The notes beneath the pieces are model-generated. The model made no database searches, had not been told where the DNA came from, and saw only the letters and a list, made by a program, of their open reading frames with translations. From Spirochaetaceae bacterium (GTDB lineage: Bacteria > Spirochaetota > Spirochaetia > Treponematales > Breznakiellaceae): a DNA stretch of 13,719 nt. Both the position numbers and the translations under genes were made by a program. Below are positions 12,666-13,719 of the stretch, in pieces (the stretch's first letter is position 1; the number at the start of each line of letters is the position of its first letter). The stretch lies in contig JAITKQ010000107.1 in assembly GCA_031278295.1 (NCBI GenBank), positions 1-13,719 of the forward strand. The letters are read 5' to 3'.

Positions 12666-12681
12666 CGGGGCGCTCGCCCCG
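12666..12681 (+). terminator. GC hairpin right after the DUF188 gene
   Basis: CGGGGCG (12666-12672) and CGCCCCG (12675-12681) are perfectly complementary, beginning at the base after the stop codon. There is no T run, so this is a weak terminator candidate or simply the start of the GC-rich array. Confidence 0.3.
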
Positions 12682-13645
12682 CCCCCGCCGCCTCCGCCTC
12701 ATACGGGGTCTGACCCCACTCTCCGAACCCGCCTCGCCCCCGCCTCCGCCTCATACAGGGTCTGACCCCACTCTCCGAGCCCGCCTCGCCCCGCCGCCTC
12801 CGCCTTATAGCGGGGTCTGACCCCAGTCTCCGAACCCGCCTCGCCCCCGCCCCCGCCTCATACGGGGTCTGACCCAATCTCCGAGCCCGCCTCGCCCCGC
12901 CGCCTCCGCCTCATAATGGGGTCTGACCCACTCGGACTCCACCCCCGCCTCATACGGGGTCTGACCCCAGTCTCCGAACCCGCCTCGCCCCCGCCGCCTC
13001 CACCTCATAACGGGGTCTGACCCCAGTCCCCGAGCCCGCCTCGCCCCGCCGCCTCCGCCTCATAATGGGGTCTGACCCCCTCGGACTCCGTCCCCTCCGC
13101 CTCCGCCTTATAGCGGGGTCTGACCCCAGTCTCCAAACCCGCCTCGCCCCCGACCCCGCCTCATACGGGGTCTGACCCTCTCGGACTCCGCCCCCCGCCT
13201 CCACCTCATAACGGGGTCTGACCCCAGTCTCCGAACCCGCCTCGCCCCCGCCTCCGCCTCATACAGGGTCTGACCCTCTCGGACTCCGCCCCGCCCACGC
13301 CTCCGCCGCCCCCGCCTCATACGGGGGCTGACCCCGGTCTCCGAGCCCGCCTCGCCCCCGGCCCCACCTCATACCGGGGCTGACCCCGGTCTCCGAGCCC
13401 GCCCCGCCCACGCCTCCGCCGCCCCCGCCTCACACGGGGTCTGACCCCACTCTCCGCCGCCTCCGCCTCATACGGGGTCTGACCCCACTCTCCGCCGCCT
13501 CCGCCTCATAATGGGGTCTGACCCTCTCGGACTCCGCCCCCCGCCTCCGCCTCATACGGGGTCTGACCCCCCCGGACTCCGTCCCCTCCGCCCCCGCCTC
13601 ATACGGGGTCTGACCCTGGTATCCGAGCCCGCCCCGCCGCCTCCG
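12682..13645. repeat. Array of 19 near-palindromic repeats
   Basis: The core GGGGTCTGACCCC, or a one- to two-base variant, occurs 19 times, from 12705-12717 to 13605-13616. Neighbouring cores are 38-60 bases apart. Each is usually preceded by CCTCATA or CCTTATA plus two or three bases. Three linker types occur: a long one beginning near TCTCCGAACCCGCCTCGCCC, a shorter one beginning CTCGGACTCCG, and a minimal one beginning ACTCTCCGCCGCC. The plus strand is strongly C-rich outside the cores. Longer identities, such as the 49 bases shared by 12720-12768 and 13228-13276, show growth by duplication. No gene is supported on either strand. Function unknown. Confidence 0.88.
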
Positions 13646-13648
13646 GTA

Positions 13649-13663
13649 CGCTACCGCGTAGCG
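13649..13663. other. Small hairpin at the end of the repeat array
   Basis: CGCTAC (13649-13654), loop CGC, GTAGCG (13658-13663), directly after the last repeat linker. The remaining bases to the window end hold a short CCCGC/GCGGG pair and no supported gene. Confidence 0.4.
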
Positions 13664-13719
13664 GACTTTAAACCCGCTGGCGGGCCCGTCCTCCGCCGCC
13701 CATCCGGGTACCGAAATGC

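Noticed and set aside
12590..13320. Minus-strand reading frames giving a repeated RGGFGDWGQTPYEA-like peptide
   Set aside because: They arise from the repeat array, change frame between units, lack ribosome binding sites and one runs antisense into the DUF188 gene.
12682..13645. CRISPR array
   Set aside because: The linkers between the palindromic cores are repeats of each other, spacing varies from 38 to 60 bases, the repeat is only 13 bases plus variable flanks, and no cas gene is present.

Overview
The window looks like a piece of a GC-rich anaerobic bacterial chromosome, most likely a spirochaete of the Treponema / termite-gut treponeme kind. This is inferred from the style of the DksA-like protein, the CoaX and ManA types, the homopolymeric G/C tracts and a nitrogenase-like locus. 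The sequence alone does not prove the host, and no rRNA or tRNA is present.

Layout. (1) 180-2880, plus strand: a tightly packed run of ilvN (acetolactate synthase regulatory subunit), a shikimate-kinase-family protein, a CxxCxxCC (YkgJ-type) metal-binding protein and manA. It ends in a perfect 12-bp hairpin across the manA stop codon. (2) 2884-3788: about 900 bases without a convincing gene. They hold a possible decayed coding remnant, a perfect 10-bp inverted repeat, a C14 tract, a G12 tract and a promoter-like pair. (3) 3789-7260, plus strand: a two-gene nitrogenase-like operon. The first gene fuses a NifH-type ATPase to a NifD-type component-1 subunit. The second is a NifK-type subunit overlapping it by 32 bases. 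(4) 7306-8999, minus strand, convergent with (3): a dksA-like gene followed by a DUF815 AAA+ ATPase gene. (5) 9000-9860: a divergent intergenic region with the dksA promoter, a 222-bp MITE-like element with terminal inverted repeats and dense internal palindromes, and a perfect 15-bp inverted repeat. (6) 9861-12665, plus strand: coaX, thrC and a YaiI/DUF188 gene, separated by structured spacers. (7) 12666 to the end: a C-rich array of 19 copies of a GGGGTCTGACCCC-type near-palindrome at 38-60-nt spacing.

Most genes are ordinary housekeeping functions: branched-chain and aromatic amino acids, mannose metabolism, coenzyme A, threonine and transcription control. The candidate unusual system is the nitrogenase-like pair. 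The fused protein keeps the ATPase loop, both NifH [4Fe-4S] cysteines and three component-1 cluster cysteines, but has Trp at the FeMo-cofactor cysteine position and shows no cofactor histidine. The partner keeps only one cluster cysteine, at the place where the protochlorophyllide reductase subunit BchB uses Asp36. This predicts an ATP-driven reductase with a single 3+1-ligated [4Fe-4S] cluster and an unknown substrate, not a nitrogen-fixing enzyme. The MITE-like element and the 19-copy array are the other two features that ordinary annotation would miss.
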